From NCBI GenBank assembly GCA_040882465.1, contig JBBEBG010000017.1, positions 29,297 through 93,296 on the forward strand: a stretch of DNA of 64,000 nt, written 5' to 3'. The position numbers and the translations under genes were made by a program. The notes under the pieces are model-generated. The model saw only the letters and a program-made list of their open reading frames with translations, searched no databases and was not told where the DNA came from. The DNA comes from Gemmatimonadota bacterium (GTDB lineage Bacteria > Gemmatimonadota > Gemmatimonadetes > Longimicrobiales > Gaopeijiaceae). Shown piece by piece: positions 25,681 through 34,858 of this stretch (position 1 is the stretch's first letter; each line of letters begins with the position of its first letter).

Positions 25681-26412
25681 GTGAAGCGAGTTCCCGTCAG
25701 GCCGGCCCGGTTCGCCGGCGTCTTTGTCGCAGCCTCGCTCACGATCGGCTTTTCGAGCGGGACGGCCGAGGCCCCTGTCATTCCCGGTGGTCCGGAGAGG
25801 CCCGAGCGCGCAGCCCCCAGGGTCGCCCTGCAGGCGGGGCACTGGCTCGCCTCCGAAGCGCCGGACGAGCTCCGCCGCCTGCGTTCCAACGGGGCGAACT
25901 GGAACGGGCTCCACGAGTCGGAAGTGACCCTCCGGATCGCGGAGCTCGCCGCGGAACGCCTTCGCGCGGCGGGGGTCGAGGTGGAGGTCCTCCCCACGAC
26001 CGTTCCGCCGAGCTACCAGGCCGACCTCTTCATCTCGATCCACGCGGACGGGAATAACAGCTCGGATGCCAACGGCTTCAGCGTCGCCGCCTCGCGGCGC
26101 GACCGCACGGGCAGGGGGAGTGCCTTCGTAGAGATCCTCGCGCAGACCTATCGTGAGGCGACGGGACTTCGCCACCACACCAACGTGACGCGGCGGATGG
26201 TGAGTTATTACGCCTTTAACTCGCGCCGCTACGACCACGCGATCCACGACACGACGCCCGGGGTGATCATCGAGACGGGATTCCTGACGAGCCCCAAGGA
26301 CCGGGCGATCATCGTGGATGCCCCGGAGCGGTCCGCCGAGGGAATCGCGGCGGCCGTCCTTCGTTACCTGGAGATTCCGCCGGCGCCCCCGGCAACGATC
26401 GTCGCTCGCTGA
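25681..26412 (+). CDS. N-acetylmuramoyl-L-alanine amidase (amidase_3 family)
   Basis: A 243-residue exported zinc amidase that removes stem peptides from peptidoglycan. A signal peptide covers about residues 1-30. The metal ligands are visible: His in VALQAGHW, Glu in GLHESEVTLRIAELAAERL, and His in LFISIHADGNN, with the catalytic Glu in VIIETGFLTSPKDR near the end. No LysM or SH3 binding domain is present, so it is a minimal catalytic form. The start is a GTG at 25681. The DUF4136 lipoprotein gene follows 35 bases later. Confidence 0.9.
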   Translation: MKRVPVRPARFAGVFVAASLTIGFSSGTAEAPVIPGGPERPERAAPRVALQAGHWLASEAPDELRRLRSNGANWNGLHESEVTLRIAELAAERLRAAGVEVEVLPTTVPPSYQADLFISIHADGNNSSDANGFSVAASRRDRTGRGSAFVEILAQTYREATGLRHHTNVTRRMVSYYAFNSRRYDHAIHDTTPGVIIETGFLTSPKDRAIIVDAPERSAEGIAAAVLRYLEIPPAPPATIVAR

Positions 26413-26447
26413 GCGGCGGACCCATCCACACTCAAGAGGCACTCCCG

Positions 26448-26987
26448 TTGCGTTCCGTATTCGTCATGCTCGTACTCGCACTCTCCGTCGCCGGGTGCGG
26501 CCTTGGAATCGCGGCGGGGGCCGACTATCGGCCAGGGACCTCCTTCGGCGGATACACGACTTACGCCTGGGACGACGACGCGATTCGCCGGGGCGGCGAT
26601 GTCCGCCTGGAGAACAACCCCTTCTTCGAAGAGCACCTTTTCGTGGCCGTCGCATCCGCCTTGGAGTCGCGCGGCATCCGCGAGGCTGAGGCGGACCCCG
26701 ATCTGCTCGTGCACTACCACCTCTCGGTCGAAGACCACATCGAGGTGTACGAGGCGGACCCCGCCTCGGGGTATCCACCGCCCCGGCCCGGAGCCCCACC
26801 CGGAACCGAGGTCGTCCAATACGAGGAAGGAACCTTCATCCTGCACTTCGTGGACGCGCGGACTCGCCAGAACCTCTGGATCGGATGGGCTCAGGGGGAC
26901 ATCGGCCGGGCGCTCACGACCTCGCCGGCCATGGAGGAATGGGTCGGCGAGGCCGTCGAGAACATGTTCGAGCTCTTCCCGATGTAG
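26448..26987 (+). CDS. DUF4136-family lipoprotein
   Basis: A 179-residue lipoprotein: the leader MRSVFVMLVLALSVAGCG ends in a lipobox. The mature part follows DUF4136: FGGYTTYAWDDD, then LFVAVASALESRGIREAEADPDLLVHYHLSVED, read as two adjoining parts, and RQNLWIGWAQG. It ends with EEWVGEAVENMFELFPM. Family members are outer-membrane-associated lipoproteins of unknown role. The start is a TTG at 26448 with AAGAGG 8 bases upstream. Its 3' end faces the PQQ dehydrogenase gene at a 46-base gap. Confidence 0.88.
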   Translation: MRSVFVMLVLALSVAGCGLGIAAGADYRPGTSFGGYTTYAWDDDAIRRGGDVRLENNPFFEEHLFVAVASALESRGIREAEADPDLLVHYHLSVEDHIEVYEADPASGYPPPRPGAPPGTEVVQYEEGTFILHFVDARTRQNLWIGWAQGDIGRALTTSPAMEEWVGEAVENMFELFPM

Positions 26988-27033
26988 CTTCGGGAGGCCC
27001 CCCCGGCTTCCTCAGTTCCCCGCCCCGATACCT

Positions 27034-28749
27034 TTACGGAAGCGCGAAAACCCAGATCACCCCGCTCCCTTCGGAGAGGTGTGTTCCGGTGAGGGGACCG
27101 TAGGTGACCGTCTGGGCGATCCGTCCGCCCGCACCCACGGCGAGGTACTGCTTCCCGCCGACCTGGAAGGTCACCGGTGCGCCCGAGATGTCCCCGTTCA
27201 GGCGCGTCTCCCACAACAACTCCCCGGAATCGGCGTCGAGCGCGAAGAACTCGCGGTCCGCCGTCCCCCCGAAGACGATCCCTCCCGCAGTCGCGAGGGC
27301 GGAGGCCGTCATCGCGGATCCGCTCGGCGGCTGGTATGCCCACACCCGCTCTCCCGTGGACGGATCGAAGGCGACGAACTCGCCGACGAAGTCGTAACCG
27401 GGCGCCAACTTCGGGACCGCCGTGAGGCCGCTGGACAGGGTCCCGGGCCGAACCGCCTGCGCCCGGAAAGAGATGTCCATGCAAGTGTTGTTGACTCCGA
27501 GGTAGTAGAGCCCCGTCTCCGGACTGAAGCTCGGCGCGTTCAGGTCGCGACCGCCGTGATAGAACGGGCAGACCTCGAACACCTTTCCGGTCTCCATGTC
27601 GGCGGGAACCGGAACGAGAGCCGGATTGAGGATGGGACGCCCCTCGTCGGTCCAGCCGGTCACGAGGTTGTCGACCCCGGTCCGGAAGGCGTGGAGGAAT
27701 TCGCCGGTGGCGCGATCGAGCACGACCCCCCAGCCGAGCTTGCTCGTCTGGATGAGGGCGCGCCTCGTCTCGCCCCCGATCTCCAGATCCACGAGCATGG
27801 CTTCGTATGCGGCCCGGTCCCAGGAGTCCTCGGGGAGGAGCTGGAAGTGCCATGCCAGCGCGCCGGTATCAATGTCGAGCGCCACGATCGAGTTGGTGTA
27901 GAGCGCATCCCCGGGGCCCCGGAGGAGCGCCGACCAGGGATAGGGCTGTCCGGTGGGGACGTAGACGAGCCTCAACTCGGGATCGTAGCTGATGGTGTTC
28001 CAGGTCGCGCCCCCGAGCGGAGGGACATCGCGCGCCGTCCACGTCTCCCACCCCGGGTCCCCAGGAGCGCCGGGAACGGTGTGAAAGGTCCAGAGGAGCG
28101 CTCCGGTCCCGGCATCGTAGGCCCAGAAGGTGCCCCGCGCTCCCAAATCCCCTCCGGAGTGACCCAGGAGGACTTTCCCCTCCACGATCAGCGGGGGATG
28201 GGAGTGTCCCATCGCGGCGTGATAGTCCCCGGTCTGGACCTCCCAGATCTGTTCCCCCGTGCGCGCGTCGAGCGCGACGAGGTAAGAGTCGGCGGTCCCC
28301 CAATAGATCCGATCCCCGTAAACCGCGACGCCTCGGTGTTTTCCAAAGGCCTGCGAACCCCGAATGTCGTCGGGATAGGGGCGCTCGTGGATCCAGGCGA
28401 CATCCCCGTTGGCCGCTTCGAAGGCGAGGACACGCCCGGATCCCTCCGCGACGTACAAAAGCCCGTTCGCCACGATCGGGGTCGGGACCCACCGATTGTT
28501 GTCGTTCACGGAGTAAGCCCATACGAGGCGGAGCTCGTCCACGTTCGAGCGATCGATCTCGTCGAGCGGGCTGAAGCCGGTCACGTCGTAGCTCCTGCGG
28601 TAGCTCATCCAATCCCCGTCTTCGGGATCGAGCAGGCGCTCGGCGGTCACCGGCTCCCAGGCCGGGAGCGTGGACTGGGCGGGCAGCGGCGAGCTGGCGA
28701 CGAGGAAGAGCCCCGTAAGGGCGAGGGGAAGGAGGCGCCAGAGGCGCAT
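27034..28749 (-). CDS. Secreted PQQ-dependent alcohol/sugar dehydrogenase-like protein
   Basis: A 571-residue eight-bladed quinoprotein propeller with a signal peptide ending LPAQ. W-motif repeats of the family recur (GRVLAFEAANGDVAWIHE, YLVALDARTGEQIWEVQTG, SIVALDIDTGALAWHFQ, EFFALDADSGELLWETRLNG). GGATWNTISYDPELRLVYVPTG is the usual PQQ-enzyme segment. The adjacent Cys-Cys pair of classical methanol dehydrogenases is not present, and there is no C-terminal cytochrome domain. The ATG at 28749 follows GGAG. It is third in an operon with a cytochrome c/copper-type protein, a probable electron acceptor. Confidence 0.88.
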   Translation of the reverse strand: MRLWRLLPLALTGLFLVASSPLPAQSTLPAWEPVTAERLLDPEDGDWMSYRRSYDVTGFSPLDEIDRSNVDELRLVWAYSVNDNNRWVPTPIVANGLLYVAEGSGRVLAFEAANGDVAWIHERPYPDDIRGSQAFGKHRGVAVYGDRIYWGTADSYLVALDARTGEQIWEVQTGDYHAAMGHSHPPLIVEGKVLLGHSGGDLGARGTFWAYDAGTGALLWTFHTVPGAPGDPGWETWTARDVPPLGGATWNTISYDPELRLVYVPTGQPYPWSALLRGPGDALYTNSIVALDIDTGALAWHFQLLPEDSWDRAAYEAMLVDLEIGGETRRALIQTSKLGWGVVLDRATGEFLHAFRTGVDNLVTGWTDEGRPILNPALVPVPADMETGKVFEVCPFYHGGRDLNAPSFSPETGLYYLGVNNTCMDISFRAQAVRPGTLSSGLTAVPKLAPGYDFVGEFVAFDPSTGERVWAYQPPSGSAMTASALATAGGIVFGGTADREFFALDADSGELLWETRLNGDISGAPVTFQVGGKQYLAVGAGGRIAQTVTYGPLTGTHLSEGSGVIWVFALP

Positions 28750-28784
28750 GGCGCGGGGCTCCACGACGAGGGACCGGGTCGCCG

Positions 28785-29789
28785 TCAGCGCGTGACGGTG
28801 ACCGTGACGTTTTCGTAGGTGAAGAGCGCCCCGTCGCTCGCGATCCCGCGCAGCACGTATTCCCCCGGCTCCGTAAAGGTCGCGGTCGCGGTCCATCGGC
28901 TTCCCGCGGGCGGCTCGGGAATTCCCCACGGGGGCGACCAGGGGGAGTTGGAGTAGACCCGGGTGTCCGTCCAGGTCTTCATCTGGATGGGATCGAAGGT
29001 CACGTTCGTGGCCCGTCCCCGGTACACGGACCAGGAAAAGCGGAGCCCGGGCCCGCTCATCGAGACCACCGACGAGGGCGGATTGTAGAGGGCCTCCGAA
29101 GTGGCGGGCGGGTTCGCCCCCCGCCCGGAGCGCGCCGGGATGTTGTCCGGGTCGTTCGCGACCACGGCGAGCTCGAGGGGCTCGCCCACACGCACCGTGC
29201 GACGGAGCTCGCCTTCCACGGAAAGCTCCGGAGGGATGTTCGTCCGGAGCGCGTCGCTCAGGCTGCCGAAAGCGCCGCCGATCTCGGTCGAGATCACATG
29301 CGGATCGATCCGGTAGTCCGGCTTGAGCGATCCGAAGGCTCGGAGCGTCGTGCCCTGCGTCTGGAGCGTCCAGACGAGCTCGGCGTCTCCAAAATCCGAC
29401 GGGACCTCGATGGTGAAGAGGAAGGGATTGCGTCGGGGATAGAAGTGGGTCGGCTGCCCCTGGTCCGCCACGTTCGGATCATAGGCGGTCCGCTCGGTGT
29501 CGTCGAGTCCACCGGGCTCCGTAAAGGTGAAGTAGTTCTCGCGTCCGACCGGGATGTCGAACTCCTCCTCCCAGTTCGTGTTCATGTAGCCGTAGAAGAG
29601 GGTGTACGAACCGTCCTGGTTCGGCCACCACCCCTCATAAGCCGGGGAGACGGCCTGCCCGCGCAGGTACATGAAGCGCGTCTGCGCTTCCACCTCCGTC
29701 GCGAACAGCGCACCCACGAGAAGGATGAAAACGAGGGCGGCTCGAGCGCGCCGTCCTCCAAGCTTTCCGGTCCGCAGTCCACGCCCCAT
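28785..29789 (-). CDS. Exported hypothetical protein between cytochrome and PQQ dehydrogenase genes
   Basis: A 334-residue protein with a signal peptide ending VEAQ (about residue 36). The mature protein is beta-rich, with GWWPNQDGSYTLFYGYMNTN near the start of the domain and an Ig-like C-terminus (TATATFTEPGEYVLRGIASDG). I do not recognise a named family with confidence. Its ATG overlaps the stop of the upstream cytochrome gene by one base (TGATG) and the PQQ dehydrogenase follows 35 bases downstream, so it is probably part of the same periplasmic oxidation system. Confidence 0.7.
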   Translation of the reverse strand: MGRGLRTGKLGGRRARAALVFILLVGALFATEVEAQTRFMYLRGQAVSPAYEGWWPNQDGSYTLFYGYMNTNWEEEFDIPVGRENYFTFTEPGGLDDTERTAYDPNVADQGQPTHFYPRRNPFLFTIEVPSDFGDAELVWTLQTQGTTLRAFGSLKPDYRIDPHVISTEIGGAFGSLSDALRTNIPPELSVEGELRRTVRVGEPLELAVVANDPDNIPARSGRGANPPATSEALYNPPSSVVSMSGPGLRFSWSVYRGRATNVTFDPIQMKTWTDTRVYSNSPWSPPWGIPEPPAGSRWTATATFTEPGEYVLRGIASDGALFTYENVTVTVTR

Positions 29790-31252
29790 CAGTTCACTCC
29801 CGCCGCCGCGGTCGCCGGAGGCTCGACCACGGGCGCCCAGCAGAGCGGACATCCGACGTCGTATTCGTTCCGGTCGCGCATTCTCGAGCGCCGCTCCGCC
29901 ATCTCCCGTTGGAACTGCTCTTCGGTGAGTTGCACCGAATAACCCAGGTCAATGAACATGTTTGCGACGGAGCGCCGCCCGCCACCCGCCCAATTCCGCG
30001 AGTCCGCCACGTTCGGGTTCTCGCCCGTCGTATCGAGGAAGCCGATGATGTGGAGGATCGTCCCCTTGGGGAGGAGCGGGGCCGCCTCGTCGTCGTAGAT
30101 GTACTGCTTCACCCAGTTGTGGTCGTAGCCGACGCAGTTCAGGGTGAACTGGTTGTGCCCCCAGATCGCCTCCATGCACATGCGCACTCCCGGCGCATGA
30201 AGGTGCGGTTCGAAGGCGATGATCTTGGTGTGCTCCTGGAGCACCACGTACGAGTGGAACTCCTGTCCCGCCTGGTCCGGGCGGACATCAATGTCGATTC
30301 CGTTTCCGAGGAGGGGGCCCTGGCGCCGGTACTCCGGCTCATAGCCGACTGGGAAAAACCTGAAGCCGAATTCGAGATGTCCCCTCGACTCGCGCCCGTT
30401 CGGATGAAGGTGTGCCTGGCCGAGGCTCAGGGCGGAGTTCGCCGCGAGGAGCCGGCCGGCGCGCTCCGGGAAGAGGTCGGCGTTCCTCCCGACCTCGTGG
30501 ATCGGGAACCGGGTTCCTCCGGCGACGTCGGTCCCATCCGCGTTGAGACGCCCGGCCGTGTACGTCATGTGGTGGAAGATGTAGCGCCCGCCCACCGTAT
30601 TCGACTCGTTGCCGGCGGGAATGTCGTTCACTTCGCGCACCTCCACCGCCTGCACGTACCGATCCTCCGTGAGGCCGGTGGGGACGAGCCCGAGATCGCC
30701 CCACCAGTCGGGGCCGACCGCCGGAACCGTCACGTCGCGGGAGCGGACGATCAGATCCGGCTCGCCGATCGTCCACACGTCGTCGTCCACGAATTCGAGG
30801 GGGGGCGGAAGATCGGCCGGGTTCCCCTGTGGGGCTCCATTCGCCACCCAGGTCTGGATGAGGGCGAGCTCCTCGTCGCTCAGCGAAGGATCGTCCTTGA
30901 ACGCGGTGATTCCGATCTCCTTTTCGACGAAGAAGGGGGGCATCGCCCCCATGCGGTCCCGGATCGCCGTCCGCTCCACGATCACGGGCGCCCAGGGGCG
31001 CACCTCGTCGTAGGTCAACAGCGACATCGGGCCGCCACCGCCGGGGCGGTGGCAGTTCTGGCAACTCCGCTGGAGAATCGGTGCGATGTCCCGCGAGAAG
31101 CTGACCCCTTCGGGGTCGATTCCGAACTCCTCGGCGGTGAAGTAGTGCGGCTCGTGGTTCGCGACGCTTCCGTCGTGGCTTTGCGCGCCGACCGCCGCGG
31201 GCCCGAAGAGCGCCCCTGCCGTAACGGCGCATGCCCAGCGTCTAACCTTCAT
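29789..31252 (-). CDS. Exported cytochrome c / copper-monooxygenase-like protein
   Basis: A 487-residue protein with a signal peptide ending VGAQ (residue 24). A single heme site CQNCH sits at residues 64-68 in a cytochrome-c-like N-terminal domain that also carries the conserved PMSLLTYDEVRPWA and a MPPFF axial-Met region. The C-terminal part is beta-rich with several His clusters (IFHHMTYTAG, GQAHLHPNG, FEPHLHAPGVRMC, GYDHNWVKQYIY), the pattern of the ascorbate-dependent type II copper monooxygenase fold. Such fusions occur next to PQQ dehydrogenases in environmental bacteria. It is the first gene of the three-gene operon. The copper assignment is inferred from His spacing. Confidence 0.75.
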   Translation of the reverse strand: MKVRRWACAVTAGALFGPAAVGAQSHDGSVANHEPHYFTAEEFGIDPEGVSFSRDIAPILQRSCQNCHRPGGGGPMSLLTYDEVRPWAPVIVERTAIRDRMGAMPPFFVEKEIGITAFKDDPSLSDEELALIQTWVANGAPQGNPADLPPPLEFVDDDVWTIGEPDLIVRSRDVTVPAVGPDWWGDLGLVPTGLTEDRYVQAVEVREVNDIPAGNESNTVGGRYIFHHMTYTAGRLNADGTDVAGGTRFPIHEVGRNADLFPERAGRLLAANSALSLGQAHLHPNGRESRGHLEFGFRFFPVGYEPEYRRQGPLLGNGIDIDVRPDQAGQEFHSYVVLQEHTKIIAFEPHLHAPGVRMCMEAIWGHNQFTLNCVGYDHNWVKQYIYDDEAAPLLPKGTILHIIGFLDTTGENPNVADSRNWAGGGRRSVANMFIDLGYSVQLTEEQFQREMAERRSRMRDRNEYDVGCPLCWAPVVEPPATAAAGVN

Positions 31253-31291
31253 CGCGCCCCCCAAGATTGGTCGAAAGCTCGCCCGGCGATC

Positions 31292-31320
31292 TTGATATTC
31301 CCCACTCGAAGGAATATGCT
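31292..31320 (+). promoter_or_regulatory. Sigma-70-type promoter of the cupin gene
   Basis: TTGATA and TATGCT are separated by exactly 17 bases, 47 bases upstream of the cupin start. The -35 matches 5 of 6 and the -10 4 of 6 consensus positions. It lies in the 114-base divergent region shared with the cytochrome operon. Confidence 0.6.
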
Positions 31321-31366
31321 GGCCTTTCCCCCGAAGCAAGCCAATTCCCCGCGCGGAGGTGCTAGG

Positions 31367-31816
31367 ATGATCCGGAATCGTGGAAGGGCGTCACAGATCG
31401 GAATCGCACTTTCCCTCGTGGCCGCCGGAACCCTGGGCCTCGTTCTCCTCCCGGTCCCCCGGGAGTCCGGGGCCCTGCAGAGCAACTTCATGGGAGGAAG
31501 CCCGAGCATCCTCGACGCGGAAGGGCTAACGGTCCTACGGCTTCGGTTTCCCGCAGGGGTCCGTTCCAATTGGCACACGCATGCCGACGGGCAACTCCTG
31601 ATGATCGAGGAGGGCCGCGGCCGCACCCAGGTCCGTGGGGGCGTCGTGGAAGAAGTGGGCCCCGGCCAGCCCTGGTACACGGGCCCGGGGATCGAGCACT
31701 GGCACGGCGCCGCCCCCGACTCGGACGTCGCCCAATGGACCGTGTACAACGGCCAGGTGACCTGGTTGGATCCCGTCACCGACGAGCAGTACCGGGTTGC
31801 CCCTGGCCAGCGGTAA
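31367..31816 (+). CDS. Exported cupin-domain protein
   Basis: A 149-residue protein with one hydrophobic leader/anchor (IGIALSLVAAGTLGLVLLPV) followed by a single cupin barrel. The metal site is readable: two His in SNWHTHADGQLLMIEEG and one more in GIEHWHGAAPDS, with the Glu/Gln pair between. It is similar to small quercetinase-like or RmlC-like cupins, such as those oxidising or binding small organic acids. The ATG at 31367 follows GGAGG. It is divergent from the PQQ/cytochrome operon, and the M1 peptidase gene follows it. Confidence 0.85.
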   Translation: MIRNRGRASQIGIALSLVAAGTLGLVLLPVPRESGALQSNFMGGSPSILDAEGLTVLRLRFPAGVRSNWHTHADGQLLMIEEGRGRTQVRGGVVEEVGPGQPWYTGPGIEHWHGAAPDSDVAQWTVYNGQVTWLDPVTDEQYRVAPGQR

Positions 31817-31871
31817 TCGATCGGACAGAGCGCCCATCCGCGCCCTCAGACTTCGAAATCCAGCTCAGGCG

Positions 31872-33911
31872 GTGTCCAGCGTGCGCGAGTCCCTCCGCGC
31901 CCCAGGGCTCGTTTTCGCGTTCGTCCTCTCCGCGTCGGGGTGTGCCGGAGGGGCTGCGGAGCCGGGCGTCGCGCCCGCGGCTGGCCCGCAGGTCGCAGCC
32001 CCCCGGGAATCCTCACCCGCGCCCTTCGATCCCACCGGGATCCGATGGTCCGCCCGCCCCGTCCCCGTGCCCGCCGCCTTCCAGGCGGCGATCGAAGCCG
32101 GGACTCGCACGTCGGTCGGGACCCCCGGTCCCAACTATTGGACGCAGCGGGTGGACTATCGCATCGACGCCACCCTCGATCCCGTGACCGCGCGCCTCAC
32201 CGGATCGGAGGTCATCACCTACCGGAACGAATCACCGACCGAGGTCGGTCTCGTCATCCTCCACCTCTATCAGAACCTTTTCTCCGAAGGGGTGGAGCGG
32301 ACGCGGCAGGTCCCGGTGACCAGCGGGATCACCGTCGGGCGGGTGGCCGTGGGTGGTCGCGAGTTTCAGCTCTCGCCGACCCGCCGGGCCGGCGCCTACA
32401 TCGTGCAGGGGACCTTGATGGGGGTGTATTTTGAGGATCCCATCCCCCCGAACGGTGCGATCGAGCTCGAGGTGGATTGGAACTTCGAGGTTCCGCCGCA
32501 GGGGGCCCCGCGCCAGGGCCACATCGAAAATCGCCTCTTCAACGTGGCGCAGTGGTATCCGCAGGTCGCAGTCTTCGACGACCTCCGGGGGTGGGACACC
32601 TGGCCCTACCTGGGGAACGGCGAGTTCTACCTGGAATACGGCGACTTCGACGTCTCCCTCACCCTTCCGGAGGGGTGGCTCGCCGGGGCCTCGGGAACGC
32701 TCCAGAATCCCGAAGAGGTCCTGACCGAAACGGTGCGGTCGCGGCTCGCCACCGCCCTCCAGAGCGACGTGGTGGTCCACATCGTCACGGAGGCCGGGAG
32801 AGGAGCGGGAACCGCGACTCTATCCGAGCCCGACGGCACGCTCACCTGGCGCTTCAAGGCCAACGGGGTCCGTGACTTCGCCTTCGCGGCTTCCGGCGAT
32901 TACGTCTGGGATGCGACGCGCGCGCATTCCCCCGGCGCGGACGGTGACGGTGCGGCCGAGATCGTGGAAGTGCACTCCTTTTACCGGCCCGAGACGGAAT
33001 CGTGGACGGAATCGGCGGAATACATCCAACACGCCCTGACCTTTCACGCGGAGCGGTGGCACCCCTATCCCTGGCCGCAGATGACGGGGGCCGAGGGACC
33101 GGTGGGTGGAATGGAGTATCCGATGCTCACCTTCGTGGCCGCCTTCCCCCAGGCGCGGGACGTCTACGAGACACTCAACCACGAGATCGGACACATGTGG
33201 TTTCCGATGATGGTCGGCTCGAACGAGGCCTCTTATCCGTGGATGGACGAAGGACTGACGACGTACATCGAGGCCTATGCGACCGGAGATTTCTTCGGCG
33301 AGCCGGACTCCTGGAGGCGGGACCAGGACGCGTACACGAACGTGGCGGGCGCGGACTTCGAGACCCCCATCATGCGGCACGCGGATCTCCACGGCTCCAC
33401 AGGCACTTACGGAGAGGCTGCGTACTGGAAACCGGCCACACTGCTTCGCGCGCTCGAGGGTCTGATCGGGCGTGAGGCCGTGTGGGAGGCGCTCCAGCGC
33501 TACAACTCCGCCTGGATCTACGGCCACCCCGACCCCATGGACTTCTTCAACGCGGTCGAGGCGGTTGCGGGGCGCGACCTGGACTGGTTCTGGCATCCCT
33601 TCTGGTATGAGACGGCGGCCCTCGACCAGGCCGTCGAAGCGGTCGAGATGGTTTCGACGCCGTCCGGGTCACGGGGGGTCCGCGTCACCATCGCGGACCT
33701 GGGAGAAGCGCCCATGCCGGCGATCGTCGAGGTAGGGATCGCCGGAGGCGCACTGCGGGAAACCATCCCCGTGGAGGTCTGGCTCCAGGGGGCCCGTCGC
33801 CACGAGCTCTACTTCGAGCTTCCCGCGGACGCTGCGCTCGAACGGGTCGAAGTGGATCCCGAGGGGATCTTTCCCGACGCGGACCGGACGAACAACGCCT
33901 GGGAGCGTTAG
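31872..33911 (+). CDS. M1-family metallopeptidase, exported lipoprotein
   Basis: A 679-residue gluzincin aminopeptidase. The zinc site is HEIGH (437-441) with the third ligand Glu460 exactly 18 residues later in PWMDEGLTTY. The exopeptidase motif is GGMEYP near 411, in place of GAMEN. The N-terminal beta domain (YWTQRVDYRIDATLDP) is typical. A leader ending SASGCAGG suggests a lipoprotein. The start is uncertain: GTG 31872 gives a normal leader; a TTG at 31797 overlapping the cupin gene is less likely. There is no C-terminal helical domain as in PepN, so it is the short secreted type. Confidence 0.9.
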   Translation: MSSVRESLRAPGLVFAFVLSASGCAGGAAEPGVAPAAGPQVAAPRESSPAPFDPTGIRWSARPVPVPAAFQAAIEAGTRTSVGTPGPNYWTQRVDYRIDATLDPVTARLTGSEVITYRNESPTEVGLVILHLYQNLFSEGVERTRQVPVTSGITVGRVAVGGREFQLSPTRRAGAYIVQGTLMGVYFEDPIPPNGAIELEVDWNFEVPPQGAPRQGHIENRLFNVAQWYPQVAVFDDLRGWDTWPYLGNGEFYLEYGDFDVSLTLPEGWLAGASGTLQNPEEVLTETVRSRLATALQSDVVVHIVTEAGRGAGTATLSEPDGTLTWRFKANGVRDFAFAASGDYVWDATRAHSPGADGDGAAEIVEVHSFYRPETESWTESAEYIQHALTFHAERWHPYPWPQMTGAEGPVGGMEYPMLTFVAAFPQARDVYETLNHEIGHMWFPMMVGSNEASYPWMDEGLTTYIEAYATGDFFGEPDSWRRDQDAYTNVAGADFETPIMRHADLHGSTGTYGEAAYWKPATLLRALEGLIGREAVWEALQRYNSAWIYGHPDPMDFFNAVEAVAGRDLDWFWHPFWYETAALDQAVEAVEMVSTPSGSRGVRVTIADLGEAPMPAIVEVGIAGGALRETIPVEVWLQGARRHELYFELPADAALERVEVDPEGIFPDADRTNNAWER

Positions 33912-34289
33912 AGACCGACTGAGGAACCTCCGGGCCGCGGAGACGGAAATCCGGTTCGCGGGGTGACTCCGAGGCGAAGTTCCTTCCGTAGTCTTTTCGC
34001 AAACAGATGGCTTCTGGAAGCAAGTTCCTGGGACTTCCGTCCCCTTCCGGGCATTCGTGAGGTGTTGCGCCGCTTCGACGCGCCGGTTCAGCACTCCAGT
34101 CGCGCCGCCCTCCGCGGCCTCCCACACCCCTCGATCGCCCGAATTGCCCCGTCAAGCGGGGGAAACTGGCATGATCCCTGCCTCTCAGGACCGCACGAAA
34201 CGACCTGCGTAACCGCGCCACGCCGCCCCCTGGCGGAGCGGCGTCCTGGGTCCGTGCATGATGTACGGGAAAGAATCGAGGACCTCACC
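33912..34289. other. Intergenic region upstream of the Tad-like genes
   Basis: No gene is visible in these 378 bases. The region follows the M1 peptidase stop and leads into the TadE-like operon. A -24/-12 type element is described separately at 34167-34182. Otherwise I see no strong terminator, repeat or RNA gene. Confidence 0.5.
34167..34182 (+). promoter_or_regulatory. Candidate sigma-54 (-24/-12) promoter of the TadE operon
   Basis: TGGCATGATCCCTGCC has GG and GC separated by exactly 10 bases and matches the -24 TGGCAYR half well; the -12 half is CTGC instead of TTGC. It lies about 108 bases before the first TadE-like start, a plausible leader length. Pilus genes are often RpoN-dependent. 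No enhancer site was identified. Confidence 0.35.
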
Positions 34290-34781
34290 ATGGCAAGACC
34301 GGTCAGACGTGACGTTAGGGATCGGAGACGCGAGCCCCGGATCCGCCGACTCGCTCGAAGCGTGGGCGGCCAGAGTCTTGTGGAGTTCGTCCTCGCGATC
34401 CCGGTCTTCCTCGTCATGATGTCCGGAATGTTCGAGTTCAGCCGGTACTATATCCACCGGCTCACGATTCGGAACGCGGTGGCCGAGGGCACCCGTTACG
34501 CGACGACCGGCAACTTCCAGATCGACGAAGAATCGGGCGATGCGATCGACCGCGCCACCTCGATCCGCAACACCATTCTGGAGCACACATCGCGATTCGG
34601 CGTGACCTCGGGGGACATCATCATCACCCCGGAAGACGGGGGAGCCCCGGAAGAAGTCGTGACGGTCCGACTGAACTACGAATATGAAGTCGCGATGCCG
34701 TTGATGGAGCATGTGCTTGGCACCGGGCTCTTCGACTTCCAGGTGTCCACCTCGATGCGTAACGAGCCCTTCTTCAATTGA
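34290..34781 (+). CDS. TadE-like pseudopilin
   Basis: A 163-residue protein with the TadE-family N-terminus: a basic stretch, then GGQSLVEFVLAIPVFLVMMSG, in which a conserved Glu precedes a hydrophobic helix as in type IV pilin-like proteins. The C-terminal part is a short soluble domain (TVRLNYEYEVAMPLMEHVLG). Such proteins are minor subunits of Flp/Tad pili or exported surface proteins. The ATG at 34290 follows GAGGA. It is the first gene of a three-gene set with a second TadE-like protein and a TadG-like protein; no tadA/B/C secretion genes are in the window. Confidence 0.88.
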   Translation: MARPVRRDVRDRRREPRIRRLARSVGGQSLVEFVLAIPVFLVMMSGMFEFSRYYIHRLTIRNAVAEGTRYATTGNFQIDEESGDAIDRATSIRNTILEHTSRFGVTSGDIIITPEDGGAPEEVVTVRLNYEYEVAMPLMEHVLGTGLFDFQVSTSMRNEPFFN

Positions 34782-34858
34782 GAACTTCCGTGAAACCTTC
34801 CAATGCACGGTTCGATTCAGGGATTCGCGGACGGTCTGGGCCGCGCCGACGCCGGACC

